Source: Elusimicrobiota bacterium
GTDB taxonomy: Bacteria; Elusimicrobiota; Elusimicrobia; JACQJN01
Assembly: GCA_016205045.1 (NCBI GenBank)
Contig: JACQJM010000192.1
Span: 1-15,852, forward strand
Length of the DNA: 15,852 nucleotides
Direction of reading: 5' to 3'
The position numbers and the translations under genes were made by a program. Every line of letters starts with the position of its first letter. The stretch's first letter is position 1. Shown one piece after another: positions 4,859-13,276 of the stretch. Under the pieces are notes generated by a model. That model was not told the DNA's origin and did not search any database. It saw only the letters and a list, made by a program, of their open reading frames with translations.

Positions 4859-6093
4859 CACGCACTCAAAGAATAGTGTTGGGGGTCATACTGGCGGTGG
4901 GATTTTTGGGTCGCGCGGGATATGCGTGGCGATACCCCCAATGGGGACCGAACCATACGATTCCCTCTCCGGATGAGTATGCGCGGTTGGCCCAAACTCT
5001 TCTGGACCACGGCTCCTTGTTGACTGAGGAGGGAAATTTTTCAGCACACCGTGAGCCGGCGTACCCTGCCTTTCTCGCACTCATTTTTTTAGTGGGACGA
5101 TCTTACCGCTGGGCTCAATGGGTGCAATGTGTTCTGGGAACGGTCAGCGTGGGGCTTTTATTTCTTTTGGGTAAACAGGTGTGGGATGCGCGCACAGGAC
5201 TGGTGGCGGCGGCCATTGGGTCCTTGTACCCCCAATGGGTGTACTACGCGGGACTTCTCTACCGAGAAACTTGGATGATTTTTATCGTTTTGATAGGGCT
5301 TCTTTTTCTCCTATGGTCCTATCGTCATCCCTGCACTAGACATTACGCTTGGAGTGGGGTGGTGCAGGCGTTGGGCCCACTGACCAACTCAGCCTTTTTG
5401 CCCTTTGGGTTATTGATGGTTCCGGGGATGATCGCGTGGCTGCACCGAAATTCTCCTCGACGCTGGGTCTGGGTGGGGGTTTATCTCTTGGGGTTTGTTC
5501 CGCTATATGGGGTTTGGGTCGCTCGCAACTTTTATCACTTCCATGCTTGGGTGGTAGGCGTGGTGGGAGGCGGGGCCAACCTGTATGTGTACCAGGTGGT
5601 GCCTCCCAATTTAGCCGGCACGGAGGCCCAGAAAGTAATTTCTCAAAACGATCCTATCATACAGGGTTCCACCCATCTGGGCGATATGGAAAAGGATAAA
5701 TATTTTTACCGACAAGGGATCCGCTTGGCCTTGCGCCATCCCCTTCATTTCCTGGGTCTTTGTGTCCAGCGAATTTTAAAACTCTGGAGGCTTTATCCTT
5801 ATCCGCGGGATTACGCGCACCACTACCGTCTTCTCAAGATCGTCAGCCTTGCCAGCGATGGCTGGATCATTCCTTTGGGGTTGGTGGGGATGCTTTTGCT
5901 GGGATTCAAGAAGCCGGAAACTCTTTATTGGTACGCGCTTCTTTTTTCCACCAGCGCGGTGTATGCGCTGCTGTGGGCCATGATCCGCTATCGGCTGCCG
6001 ATGATGGTGCCGATGATCCTTTTTTGTGCGTATACCTTGAGCTGGTTATTTGAGAAGTTCCAGGAGAAACTATGTCCAAAAAGCATTCCCTGA
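4855..6093 (+). CDS. GT-C membrane glycosyltransferase (PMT_2/GT39-like)
   Basis: A 412-residue multi-pass membrane protein. After one N-terminal helix the outer loop has SPDEYARLAQTLL (acidic pair D40-E41), then REPAYPAFLAL, the usual pattern for polyprenyl-phosphate-sugar-dependent GT-C enzymes. The C-terminus has IRYRLPMMVPMI, the RYR-x-P signature of this family. I chose ATG 4855, which overlaps the previous stop as ATGA. The frame is open back to 4633, but that stretch lies wholly within the preceding gene and has no family features. The last 22 nt overlap the start of the next GT2. The pairing with that GT2 suggests a donor-transferase couple. Specific sugar and acceptor unknown. Confidence 0.88.
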   Translation: MTRTQRIVLGVILAVGFLGRAGYAWRYPQWGPNHTIPSPDEYARLAQTLLDHGSLLTEEGNFSAHREPAYPAFLALIFLVGRSYRWAQWVQCVLGTVSVGLLFLLGKQVWDARTGLVAAAIGSLYPQWVYYAGLLYRETWMIFIVLIGLLFLLWSYRHPCTRHYAWSGVVQALGPLTNSAFLPFGLLMVPGMIAWLHRNSPRRWVWVGVYLLGFVPLYGVWVARNFYHFHAWVVGVVGGGANLYVYQVVPPNLAGTEAQKVISQNDPIIQGSTHLGDMEKDKYFYRQGIRLALRHPLHFLGLCVQRILKLWRLYPYPRDYAHHYRLLKIVSLASDGWIIPLGLVGMLLLGFKKPETLYWYALLFSTSAVYALLWAMIRYRLPMMVPMILFCAYTLSWLFEKFQEKLCPKSIP

Positions 6094-6944
6094 CGATAAG
6101 CGTCGTCATTCCGGCCTACAACGAAGAAGAGGGGATTGGCGAGGTGATTTTAAATACCCAACGAGCTCTGCAGAAAGAGGGTCTTCCCAAAGAGGATACG
6201 GAGATTTTAGTGGTGGATGATGGCTCGCGAGATCGTACCGCCAACCTGGCCGAAGAGGCGGGAGCGACGGTGGTGCGTCACCCCACCAACATGGGATACG
6301 GGAAGTCTCTATTGACAGGTTTTGGTCAAGCAAGGCATGAGTGGATATTGATGATCGATGGAGATGGGTCTTACCCTCCCGAAGAAATAGGGAAGCTCCT
6401 GCTCAAGGCGCGCGATTTCGACATGGTGATTGGGGCGCGTCAGGGGACTCATTTCTGGGGCACGCCCTTTCAGGCATTTTTACGTTGGATCTACCTCAAG
6501 ATCGCCAAATTTGTGGTGGGGGAAAGGATTCCGGATGCCAATTCGGGTTTGAGATTGATCCGCCGGGCGGCGTTGGAAGGAGCTTTTCCTGTGCAGTGCC
6601 TGGGATACTCTTTCTCCACCACCATGACCCTCTCCTTCTTGAAGCTGGGTCGATTCGTGTCCTTTGTTCCCATTGAGTACCACGCGCGTCGGGGAGTATC
6701 TAAGGTGAGGCGCCTTAGGGATATTCCGCGGACGCTGCAGTTGATGACCCAGGTGATTTTGTATTTCAACCCCCTCAAACTCGTGGTGACGATCGCTTTT
6801 CTGCCGCTGGGGTTGGCGGTGGTGTTTGGGATCTTTACCTGGATGCACGGGACGGCTTATTTGGGGATGGCTTTGGCCAGCTTCTATTTTTCCATGCTCG
6901 TCTTTTTGTTGGGATGCGTATTGGAGTCGTTGAGATATAGATAA
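6072..6944 (+). CDS. GT2 glycosyltransferase with C-terminal membrane helices
   Basis: A 290-residue GT2 enzyme of the polyprenol-phosphate mannose/glucose synthase group. Motifs: VVIPAYNEEEGIGEV (11-25), VVDDGSRDRT (47-56), NMGYGKSLLTGF (73-84), canonical DGD (96-98) in MIDGDGSYPPEEI, and DANSGLRLIRR. Two hydrophobic stretches from about residue 235 to 285 would anchor it in the cytoplasmic membrane, unlike the soluble GT2 proteins at 72 and 13261. The start is ATG 6072 with AGGAG at 6062-6066. It begins 22 nt inside the previous gene. Its TAA overlaps the next ATG by one base (TAATG, 6942-6946). It probably loads a sugar on undecaprenyl phosphate for the flanking GT-C proteins; the sugar is not predictable. 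Confidence 0.94.
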   Translation: MSKKHSLTISVVIPAYNEEEGIGEVILNTQRALQKEGLPKEDTEILVVDDGSRDRTANLAEEAGATVVRHPTNMGYGKSLLTGFGQARHEWILMIDGDGSYPPEEIGKLLLKARDFDMVIGARQGTHFWGTPFQAFLRWIYLKIAKFVVGERIPDANSGLRLIRRAALEGAFPVQCLGYSFSTTMTLSFLKLGRFVSFVPIEYHARRGVSKVRRLRDIPRTLQLMTQVILYFNPLKLVVTIAFLPLGLAVVFGIFTWMHGTAYLGMALASFYFSMLVFLLGCVLESLRYR

Positions 6945-8188
6945 TGAGCCCGCGCTGGGTATTCCCGCTGGTTGTTTTTGCGGCAGCTCTGAGTGTGCGA
7001 TGGGGCTATCTTTTTGGGATCGCGGGAGTGGGTGGAGAACTGAAGGGAGACGCGATGGCCTACCATGCCCACGCGGTCAATCTTCTCACACGAGGAGTTT
7101 ATGCGGATAGCCAGGGGTTCAGCGCCGTGCGCATGCCGGGGTACCCTCTTTTTTTGGCGGCCGTTTACTCGGTGTTTGGTCCGTCTCCTGCCGCGGTTCA
7201 AATAGTGCAGTGCGTTTTGGATGCCGGCACATGCGTTCTTCTGGGACTGGTCGCGAGTTGGATTCTCGGCACCCGGATGGGATGGTTTTGTGGTTTGTCC
7301 GCAGCGATTTATTACGATCTTTTTAGTCCCTGCGCGCTGCTCTATTCCGAACCTTTTTGCCTTTTTCTGTGGGCGATATTCTTCTGCGCCCTGTATTATC
7401 CGAAGATTTCATCGGAGCGCCGTGCCTTAGCCGTGGGGCTGATTTTGGGGGCCGTATTTTTAGTGCGACCCGAGGCCCTTCTTTTTGCTCCCATGGTGGC
7501 GCTATGCTTACCCAAGGTGTGGAAGGGCACTTCTTGGCGTTCCGTGGGGTTTTGCCTTCTTCTCTTTTTTTCCGTGGGAGTTCTTCCTTGGACTTTGCGT
7601 AACTGGCAGGTGTTGGGGAAGCCCGCGGTGACCACCAGCGTGAGCCACTACAATGCTTTTTTGGGACTTTGGCTGCCGGCGCACCAGATTTGGGGAGTTC
7701 CCGCCCCTGTGGTCACGGTGACCGGGGAACTGGAAAGAGATGCGGCGTATGCCCAGGAGTTAAAGAAGTTGCGGAAGGAACTTTCGTGGAAGAAAATAAT
7801 CCTCGCACATGGCTATGATTTTTTCACTTTGTTTTATCCTTTTTTACCGCAGTACGATGTGACGTTTGTTCTGCTCGTGCCTCTGTGGGTGTGGGGTTTG
7901 TATAAATCCAGAGAGGTGAAGGAGTTTTGGCCACTTTCTATCTTGTTTTTGTATTTGGCGGCGGCATACACTCTGTTCGGGGGGCCGGTTTCCCGGTACC
8001 GGCAGAATTTCACGCCTTCTTTGGTTCTCTTGTCCGGCTTGGGATTGAAGTCCTTACAAGAGAGATTTCAGAAGGTGTCACTGAACTGGGGGTTGGGGGG
8101 CTGGGCCGGGCTCCAAGGGTTGATCTGGATTTTTCATCCTCAGATAAGGCAGTGGGCGCTTTCTCTAAAAGAGTGGGTGTGGCGATGA
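6944..8188 (+). CDS. GT-C membrane glycosyltransferase (PMT_2/ArnT-like)
   Basis: A 414-residue multi-pass membrane protein. The first outer loop has KGDAMAYHAHAVNLLTRGVY (acidic D36) followed by AVRMPGYPLFLA (residues 61-72), a textbook PMT_2 arrangement. Later come YSEPFCLFLW, VRPEALLFAP and WTLRNW, also typical. The C-terminus has VSRYRQNFTPSLVLLSG, the RYR signature. The start ATG 6944 shares one base with the previous stop, and the gene ends with an ATGA overlap onto the reductase. A guanine-rich tract at 8088-8110 encodes a Gly/Trp-rich stretch near the C-terminus. It likely uses the lipid-linked sugar made by the adjacent GT2; the acceptor is unknown. Confidence 0.9.
   Translation: MSPRWVFPLVVFAAALSVRWGYLFGIAGVGGELKGDAMAYHAHAVNLLTRGVYADSQGFSAVRMPGYPLFLAAVYSVFGPSPAAVQIVQCVLDAGTCVLLGLVASWILGTRMGWFCGLSAAIYYDLFSPCALLYSEPFCLFLWAIFFCALYYPKISSERRALAVGLILGAVFLVRPEALLFAPMVALCLPKVWKGTSWRSVGFCLLLFFSVGVLPWTLRNWQVLGKPAVTTSVSHYNAFLGLWLPAHQIWGVPAPVVTVTGELERDAAYAQELKKLRKELSWKKIILAHGYDFFTLFYPFLPQYDVTFVLLVPLWVWGLYKSREVKEFWPLSILFLYLAAAYTLFGGPVSRYRQNFTPSLVLLSGLGLKSLQERFQKVSLNWGLGGWAGLQGLIWIFHPQIRQWALSLKEWVWR
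8088..8110 (+). other. Predicted G-quadruplex motif (G5-TT-G6-CT-G3-CC-G3)
   Basis: Four G-tracts (8088-8092, 8095-8100, 8103-8105, 8108-8110) with 2-nt loops on the coding strand meet the usual G3+N1-7 pattern. It is therefore possible in the mRNA too, about 75 nt before the start of the reductase gene. It lies within coding sequence for a Gly/Trp stretch and may simply reflect GGG/TGG codon use. Confidence 0.5.
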
Positions 8189-9072
8189 ATGTTTTGGTGA
8201 TAGGGTCTTCGGGCCAGGTGGGCTCGGCCTTGTTCAAGCAGTCCAAGAGTACCCCTTGGATAAAAAACGTCTTTGGGACGTACAAGGCTCACCTGCGCCC
8301 GGGTCTCGTTCATTTGGACCTGCAAGATCCCCGTTCCATCCATGACGCTTTTGAAAAAACACAGCCGCAGGCGGTGATCCACTGTTCGGCATTGACCGCG
8401 GTGGACTATTGTGAGGACCATCCCGAAGAGGCTCACCGTATCAATGTGTTGGGGACGGAGCAGGTGTTAAAAGCCTGTCAGAAACACGGGGCACGCCTGA
8501 TCACTCTTTCTACCGATTACGTTTTTGACGGTAAAAACGGTCCCTATGGAGAGGAAGATCCCTGTCGCCCGCTCAGCGTTTATGGCCGCAGCAAATGGGA
8601 AGCGGAGCAGCGAGTGTTGACGGATGTGGGGTCGCTGGTGATCCGCTCCACGGTGATCTACAGCTACGACCTAAGCTCCCTTAATTTCTTGATGCAGTTG
8701 ATAAAGAATCTATCCGAGAAGCGCCCCATGCAGGTGCCCAATGATCAGGTTTCCAATCCCACCTATGCTCCCAATTTGGCTGAGGTGATCCTCAGGTTAA
8801 TAAATAAGCGGGCTTGCGGGATTTACCACGTGGTCGGTCCAGACTGGTTAAATCGGTATGAGTTTGCTTTGCAGGCGGCAGAAGTTTTGGGTCTGGATAA
8901 AAGCTTGATCACACCCCAAAAAACATCCGAGCTAAACCAAAGAGCCCTGCGTCCTTTAGAAGCGGGTTTGAAAACCGACAAGGTGCGCGCGGAGTTGGGG
9001 TGCCATTTGATTTCTGTGAAGGAGGGGGTCTCTCTTATTCGAGAGGCTTGGGAAAGAGAAACTTCGATATGA
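8185..9072 (+). CDS. NAD(P)-dependent sugar oxidoreductase, RmlD/dTDP-4-dehydrorhamnose reductase-like
   Basis: A 295-residue extended SDR protein of the RmlD substrate-binding family. Motifs: Rossmann GSSGQVG (7-13), CSALTAVDYCEDHPEEA (67-83), LSTDYVFDG (108-116), and catalytic Y133-x3-K137 in VYGRSKWEAE. These match dTDP-4-dehydrorhamnose reductase and close relatives that reduce a 4-keto nucleotide sugar in the cytoplasm. No rmlA, rmlB or rmlC is present here, so I do not assign rfbD. It could act on another 4-keto-6-deoxy sugar. The start is ATG 8185 (ATGA overlap with the previous gene). The frame is open back to 7927, but that part lies inside the upstream gene and precedes the Rossmann N-terminus. 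It ends in an ATGA overlap with the YfhO gene. It suggests that a deoxysugar feeds the surrounding transferases. Confidence 0.9.
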   Translation: MNVLVIGSSGQVGSALFKQSKSTPWIKNVFGTYKAHLRPGLVHLDLQDPRSIHDAFEKTQPQAVIHCSALTAVDYCEDHPEEAHRINVLGTEQVLKACQKHGARLITLSTDYVFDGKNGPYGEEDPCRPLSVYGRSKWEAEQRVLTDVGSLVIRSTVIYSYDLSSLNFLMQLIKNLSEKRPMQVPNDQVSNPTYAPNLAEVILRLINKRACGIYHVVGPDWLNRYEFALQAAEVLGLDKSLITPQKTSELNQRALRPLEAGLKTDKVRAELGCHLISVKEGVSLIREAWERETSI

Positions 9073-12000
9073 TAAGAGCGGAAGGACTTTTTCGCTGGGC
9101 GCGTTCTTCTTGGGCCAGAGAGTGTGGGAAGGTGGGGCTTCTGCTTCTGGCGCTGGCGATCTTCTTTTACCAAAAACCCCTCTTTCATAGAGAGGTGTTA
9201 GGAAGTTTTTACAACATGTTGGAAAATGATCCGTGGAGGACAGTAACCCTTCCCCCCACGGTCCATCCCAATCTGCCGGCGCATGATCACTGGGATATCT
9301 TGTTCCCTTGGATGGCTTTTGCTCAAAGAACACTGTCTCAAGGAATTCTGCCTCTGTGGGATCCCTACCCCGCAGGGGGAACACCGTTTTTGGCTAAGCA
9401 AGAACCGGCTCTCTTCTCTCCTTTCCATATTCCCTACTATCTTTTTCCTTCATTGGACTTTTTTGTCTTGTTTGCTCTATTCAAGGTAGTTTTGGCGGGA
9501 CTCTTGGCGTATGCCTACGCCAGACGCTGGATGGATCCTTGGAGTTCGGCCCTAACCGCCGTCGCGTACGGGTTTTGTGGCTTTATGATGTTGTACATGC
9601 CGTACCCACACTCCGCCATATTTGCTCTGATGCCTTTGTTGTTCATCCTCACGGACTTGTATTTAGATCGGGGGGAGTGGAAGGTATTACCCCTCTTGAG
9701 CCTGGCGGTGGGTTGGAGCCTGGTGTTGGGCCACGGGGAGACTTCCATCCACTGCTTTTTGGGAGTGGGGCTCTATTTTTTGGCGCGGCTGTATGGCCTG
9801 GAAACATTGACGCTGGGAGAAAAAATTCGTCGTGTCGAGCTTTTTGTTCTTTGGGCTGTGTTGGGGGCTCTTCCTTCTTTGGTGCACTTGGGTCCTTCGT
9901 GGGAATACTTTCAAAAAAGCTACGCCAAAATCTGGAGGGGAGAGTTTCATTGGACCATCGTCAACAATATCTCTCGGCCCCTATCCCGGGGAGATGTCTT
10001 GCCCCTGGTGCTGGGATTGGCGGCCGGGGGCGGGGTGTTTTGGGGATACCGAAAATTTTTTCATTCTCTCAAGAAAGGCACGGGTGCCTCATTAATTTTC
10101 TTGCCGGTATTGAGCTTTCTCCTGGCTTTTTTCCTGGCCACATTCGCCAACAGTGGGATGGAACTTTATTTCTTGACCCTGCCGGATTGGGTGGCTCGCC
10201 AGCATTTTCTTACGGTCAATGTTCATCATGCCGGGATCATCAGCCTTTTGCTCAGTCTTTGGGCCTTCGGGAACAAAAAGACGCCTTTTCCTGCCCTGTG
10301 GGTGACCGTGATTTTAACGCTGCTCATCTCCATGAAAATGCCGATTCTTTGCCATGTGTTGAATCAAGTTCCGGTATACAACTCCTCTTCTAATTACCGT
10401 TCTCTGATTGTGATGGCTTTTTGCATCGCGGTGTTGGCGGGCCGGGGCTTGCAGTGTTTTCGCGAGAGACACTCTCAAGAAAGCCAGCCCCGGTGGTTTT
10501 ATGCGGCGCATCTTTTTTCCCTGGTGTTTCTGGTATGGTCGGCCGCTTGGCTCACGGGATTTTTAAGAGATCCCCTGGTCCGAATCCTGGGAACGGGGGT
10601 AAGTCCGGAATCTCGCCTGGATCCGCGTGACCCGGAGCGCGGGGGAATTTATGATGCGGGGTACGTCTGGATTCTAAAAGATTCCACGCCCGTTCGAGGA
10701 TGGGTTTCCGGTCCCGTCTCGGCCGTAGCCGTCGGCATGCTCAACGAGGATGGGACACCCGCCAATCAGCAGATGGCACAGGTTACTTATAAGGGGGATC
10801 ATGTCGTTTTTGAAGGCGTGGTGCCGCTGCCATTCGGGGATAAGTATCCTTATGCCGTGGTCCTGACGCCGGATGGGGCCAAACATTTTATGCGGGGGAC
10901 CAAGGTCCGCCGGATGACTTTGGTTCCGGCTCATTTCTATGAGGTCGTAGCGCTTCTCTGTTTAGGGGCGCTCCTTTTGTTGTCGTGGGGTCGTCTGGGT
11001 TTTTGGGGGAATCTGGTCCCCATTTTTGGGTTGTTGTTGGTGGATCTTTTTCACTTCCATCATCTGGTGACGGACGCCACGCCGCGAGAACTTCTTTATC
11101 CCAAGACTCCCGTGATCGAACTGCTTCTGTCGGATCCTACGCTATTTCGGTTCCACTCCTTCCAGGAGGCGGTTTTTCACGCCGAATCCTCTACGGCGTA
11201 TGGCCTGCAGGATTTTAGGAACTACGACACTCTGGACGTGTTGCGGTTTATACAGTTTTCCCGATTTCTCCACTTTTTATGGTCCGGGTCCGAAGCCTCG
11301 CAGCATGATCTGGCCTATGATCTTATGGACCTGGCCGGAGTTAAATATTATCTGGGCCCTCCCATTCGGCCCTCTTCGCGATTGGAAAAGGTGTACTCCC
11401 AAGAAATGGAGGTGCATCGCAGCCGATCGGTTCTGCCCCGGGTGGGTTTTTATTCTCAAGCCCTTTTCTTCCCCGATAAAGGAATCCGCAGTTCTAAAGA
11501 TTTTGGGAGCTTTTTCTCCGGATTCAAAGATTTTTTAGGAAGTCATCGCGTGGATCCGCGCAAAGTTTTGGTTATCCATGAGCCGGAAGAGCCCTTGGGT
11601 CCTTCTTCGGGTCAACCCGCCAAGGTGGAATTGGTCCATTATGTCCCGGATCGTGTGGACATCCAGGTCGATTCCGATAGACCCGGATATGTTTTCTTGG
11701 GGGATGTAAACTTTCCGGGGTGGAGAGTATCCGTAGATGATAAACCTGCGAAGTTAGTATCCAGCTGGATTTGCTTCCGGTCTGTGTATGTTCCCGCAGG
11801 AAAACACCGCGTGCGGTTTTTTTATCATTCCCGTTCTTTTATAGGCGGTCTATGGGTCACGCTTATCTCTACGGGGCTGTTTCTTCTGAGTAGTCCTTTT
11901 TTGCGTCCCCCCTCGAACTCTCCCCCGGAAGTTGTGGCTCATCCCACCCTCCCCAAGGGTAAGGGCAAGCTAGGCAAACGGGAAGTGGAGCTTCCCATTT

Positions 12001-12215
12001 TTCAGGAGGGGTACCAACTTACCCACGGGGTGTTAGTTGGACTTACCTGGACCAGTTGGGTATACTGGGGGAGCTGGACCCTATTCTGGTATCAGGGAGG
12101 GATTTTTCGCAGTTTTCAGACGATGCAGTGGGAACACATATTCGCCCAAGGGCTGGGGGGGGTGATGCTGGGGTGGGCGCTCCTCTCGGCAAAATGGGGA
12201 AAGAAATTCTTGTGA
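9069..12215 (+). CDS. YfhO-family large membrane protein (GT-C-like)
   Basis: A 1048-residue multi-pass membrane protein. The N-terminal outer loop (about residues 72-118) has the YfhO pattern HDHWDILFPW ... LPLWDPYPAGGTPFLA. NYRSLIVMAFCIAVLAGRGL near residue 442 is typical, and the soluble C-terminal part (about 870-925) holds GDVNFPGWRVSVDD and VYVPAGKHRVRFFYH. YfhO proteins are membrane proteins linked to glycosylation of lipoteichoic acid or other surface polymers; the exact role here is inference. Two extra hydrophobic stretches follow at the C-terminus (from about residue 990), beyond the usual end after the PGW domain. The start ATG 9069 overlaps the reductase stop as ATGA. Upstream in-frame codons from 9000 lie inside the reductase gene. 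The gene ends TGA 12213-12215, overlapping a GTG start. Confidence 0.88.
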   Translation: MIRAEGLFRWARSSWARECGKVGLLLLALAIFFYQKPLFHREVLGSFYNMLENDPWRTVTLPPTVHPNLPAHDHWDILFPWMAFAQRTLSQGILPLWDPYPAGGTPFLAKQEPALFSPFHIPYYLFPSLDFFVLFALFKVVLAGLLAYAYARRWMDPWSSALTAVAYGFCGFMMLYMPYPHSAIFALMPLLFILTDLYLDRGEWKVLPLLSLAVGWSLVLGHGETSIHCFLGVGLYFLARLYGLETLTLGEKIRRVELFVLWAVLGALPSLVHLGPSWEYFQKSYAKIWRGEFHWTIVNNISRPLSRGDVLPLVLGLAAGGGVFWGYRKFFHSLKKGTGASLIFLPVLSFLLAFFLATFANSGMELYFLTLPDWVARQHFLTVNVHHAGIISLLLSLWAFGNKKTPFPALWVTVILTLLISMKMPILCHVLNQVPVYNSSSNYRSLIVMAFCIAVLAGRGLQCFRERHSQESQPRWFYAAHLFSLVFLVWSAAWLTGFLRDPLVRILGTGVSPESRLDPRDPERGGIYDAGYVWILKDSTPVRGWVSGPVSAVAVGMLNEDGTPANQQMAQVTYKGDHVVFEGVVPLPFGDKYPYAVVLTPDGAKHFMRGTKVRRMTLVPAHFYEVVALLCLGALLLLSWGRLGFWGNLVPIFGLLLVDLFHFHHLVTDATPRELLYPKTPVIELLLSDPTLFRFHSFQEAVFHAESSTAYGLQDFRNYDTLDVLRFIQFSRFLHFLWSGSEASQHDLAYDLMDLAGVKYYLGPPIRPSSRLEKVYSQEMEVHRSRSVLPRVGFYSQALFFPDKGIRSSKDFGSFFSGFKDFLGSHRVDPRKVLVIHEPEEPLGPSSGQPAKVELVHYVPDRVDIQVDSDRPGYVFLGDVNFPGWRVSVDDKPAKLVSSWICFRSVYVPAGKHRVRFFYHSRSFIGGLWVTLISTGLFLLSSPFLRPPSNSPPEVVAHPTLPKGKGKLGKREVELPIFQEGYQLTHGVLVGLTWTSWVYWGSWTLFWYQGGIFRSFQTMQWEHIFAQGLGGVMLGWALLSAKWGKKFL
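12150..12177 (+). other. Predicted G-quadruplex motif (G3-CT-G8-N7-G4-T-G3)
   Basis: G-tracts at 12150-12152, 12155-12162, 12170-12173 and 12175-12177, with loops of 2, 7 and 1 nt, fit the usual pattern on the coding strand. It lies about 35 nt before the overlapping start of the methyltransferase gene, in codons for a Gly-rich membrane helix (GLGGVMLGW). It may be codon use only. Confidence 0.45.
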
Positions 12216-13276
12216 ACACAGAACTGGTTACATTGAAGCGAAATTGCCCTCACTGCAGTTCCACCGCTTCGGAACTCATTCGGCATGTGCCCGATTGTGA
12301 TGAGCGCAATATCACGTGGCCCTTGTTGCGCTGTCAGAAATGCGGATTGGTGTATGTGGGGGCCTTACCCCAAAACCCGGGAATTTATTATGGCAGCCTG
12401 TATTTCAAACAGGGGTCTTCCTGGGCAGCACAGTTCAATCGCTATTTCGCCACTTACTGGAACCGGGTTCGCGTTTTTACGGTGATTGGGTATCCTCTCA
12501 ATGCAGCCTCCTCACGCCTCTTGGATTTTGGGTGCGGCTCAGGGTATTTTCTTGAGGCGGCGCTTCACTCAGGATGGGAAACATGGGGAGTAGAACCAGA
12601 TTCCTCCCGGTTTTCATTGCTCTCCAGCAAGGCCTCAGGAAGGATTTATTCTTCGCTGTCCGAGCTGATGACTCAAGAGCCGGGAGTTCGGTTTCACGTC
12701 ATCACCTTATGGCATGTTCTGGAGCATCTGCCGGATCTGAAACAAATTTTATTGAAGCTTAATGAAATGACACAAGAGAATGGCATTATTTTTCTAACCC
12801 TGCCGAACTGGGGCAGTTGGGAGGCGGAACGATTCGGAGACCGTTGGTTTCACCTAGATGTTCCGCGTCACTTGCAACACTTTGACGCCCCCATGTTGAA
12901 AGCCGTTCTTTCTGAGACAGGTTGGACGGTGGAGTGGATTGGCTATACGGCTTGGGCGTATTGCACTTACGGCCTGGCTCAAACCTTTCTCAACTGTTTG
13001 CCAGGACCCAAGAACTTTATATTCAATTTAATCAAACGAGGAGTTCATTATCGGAATAGGATGGGGCCGCTCCGTTTTTTCTCGCTGGTTCTTCTTCACG
13101 TGTTCCTTTTTCCGGTAGCCCTTGGGGTGGCGGCCCTGCTGATGCCTCTTCTTGCATGTCGGGGAAGAGCTGGGACCGTGGATGTGTGGGCGCGTAAAAA
13201 ACCTTCTGTGGGGGAGCGTAAGGATGTGCGCACTTTTTGGTATCCCTTAATGGGAAAACAATGGAGGAAAAATTGA
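12212..13276 (+). CDS. Class I SAM-dependent methyltransferase with N-terminal zinc ribbon
   Basis: About 354 residues. The N-terminus has CPHC (C12, C15) and RCQKCG (C41, C44), a four-Cys zinc-ribbon-like module common in sugar C- or O-methyltransferases. A Methyltransf_23-type Rossmann domain follows: LLDFGCGSGYF (103-113, SAM-binding), GVEPD (126-130) and LWHVLEHL (166-173). PRHLQHFD is also typical. A hydrophobic C-terminal part (about 300-330, FFSLVLLHVFLFPVALGVAA) may anchor it to the inner membrane. I favour GTG 12212, which overlaps the YfhO stop as GTGA and has GGGGAAAG at 12197-12204. ATG 12194 would add six residues. It probably methylates a sugar or lipid-linked glycan intermediate of this locus; the target is unknown. 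The last 16 nt overlap the next gene. Confidence 0.9.
   Translation: MNTELVTLKRNCPHCSSTASELIRHVPDCDERNITWPLLRCQKCGLVYVGALPQNPGIYYGSLYFKQGSSWAAQFNRYFATYWNRVRVFTVIGYPLNAASSRLLDFGCGSGYFLEAALHSGWETWGVEPDSSRFSLLSSKASGRIYSSLSELMTQEPGVRFHVITLWHVLEHLPDLKQILLKLNEMTQENGIIFLTLPNWGSWEAERFGDRWFHLDVPRHLQHFDAPMLKAVLSETGWTVEWIGYTAWAYCTYGLAQTFLNCLPGPKNFIFNLIKRGVHYRNRMGPLRFFSLVLLHVFLFPVALGVAALLMPLLACRGRAGTVDVWARKKPSVGERKDVRTFWYPLMGKQWRKN

Noticed and set aside
5465..5493. G-rich stretch in the GT-C gene at 4855
   Set aside because: The last loop is 10 nt, so it does not meet the usual G-quadruplex pattern.
7927..8184. Upstream extension of the RmlD-like reductase
   Set aside because: The Rossmann strand with GSSGQVG begins right after ATG 8185; the extension is out-of-frame sequence of the membrane gene.
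9000..9068. Upstream extension of the YfhO-family gene
   Set aside because: It overlaps the reductase C-terminus by 70 nt, while ATG 9069 gives a 4-nt overlap.
10013..10045. Third G-quadruplex candidate
   Set aside because: The first loop is 10 nt, outside the usual 1-7 nt limit, and only three tracts are close together.
9539..10393. Long plus-strand open frame inside the YfhO gene
   Set aside because: Gly/Arg/Pro-rich out-of-frame shadow of a membrane protein with clear YfhO motifs in the other frame.
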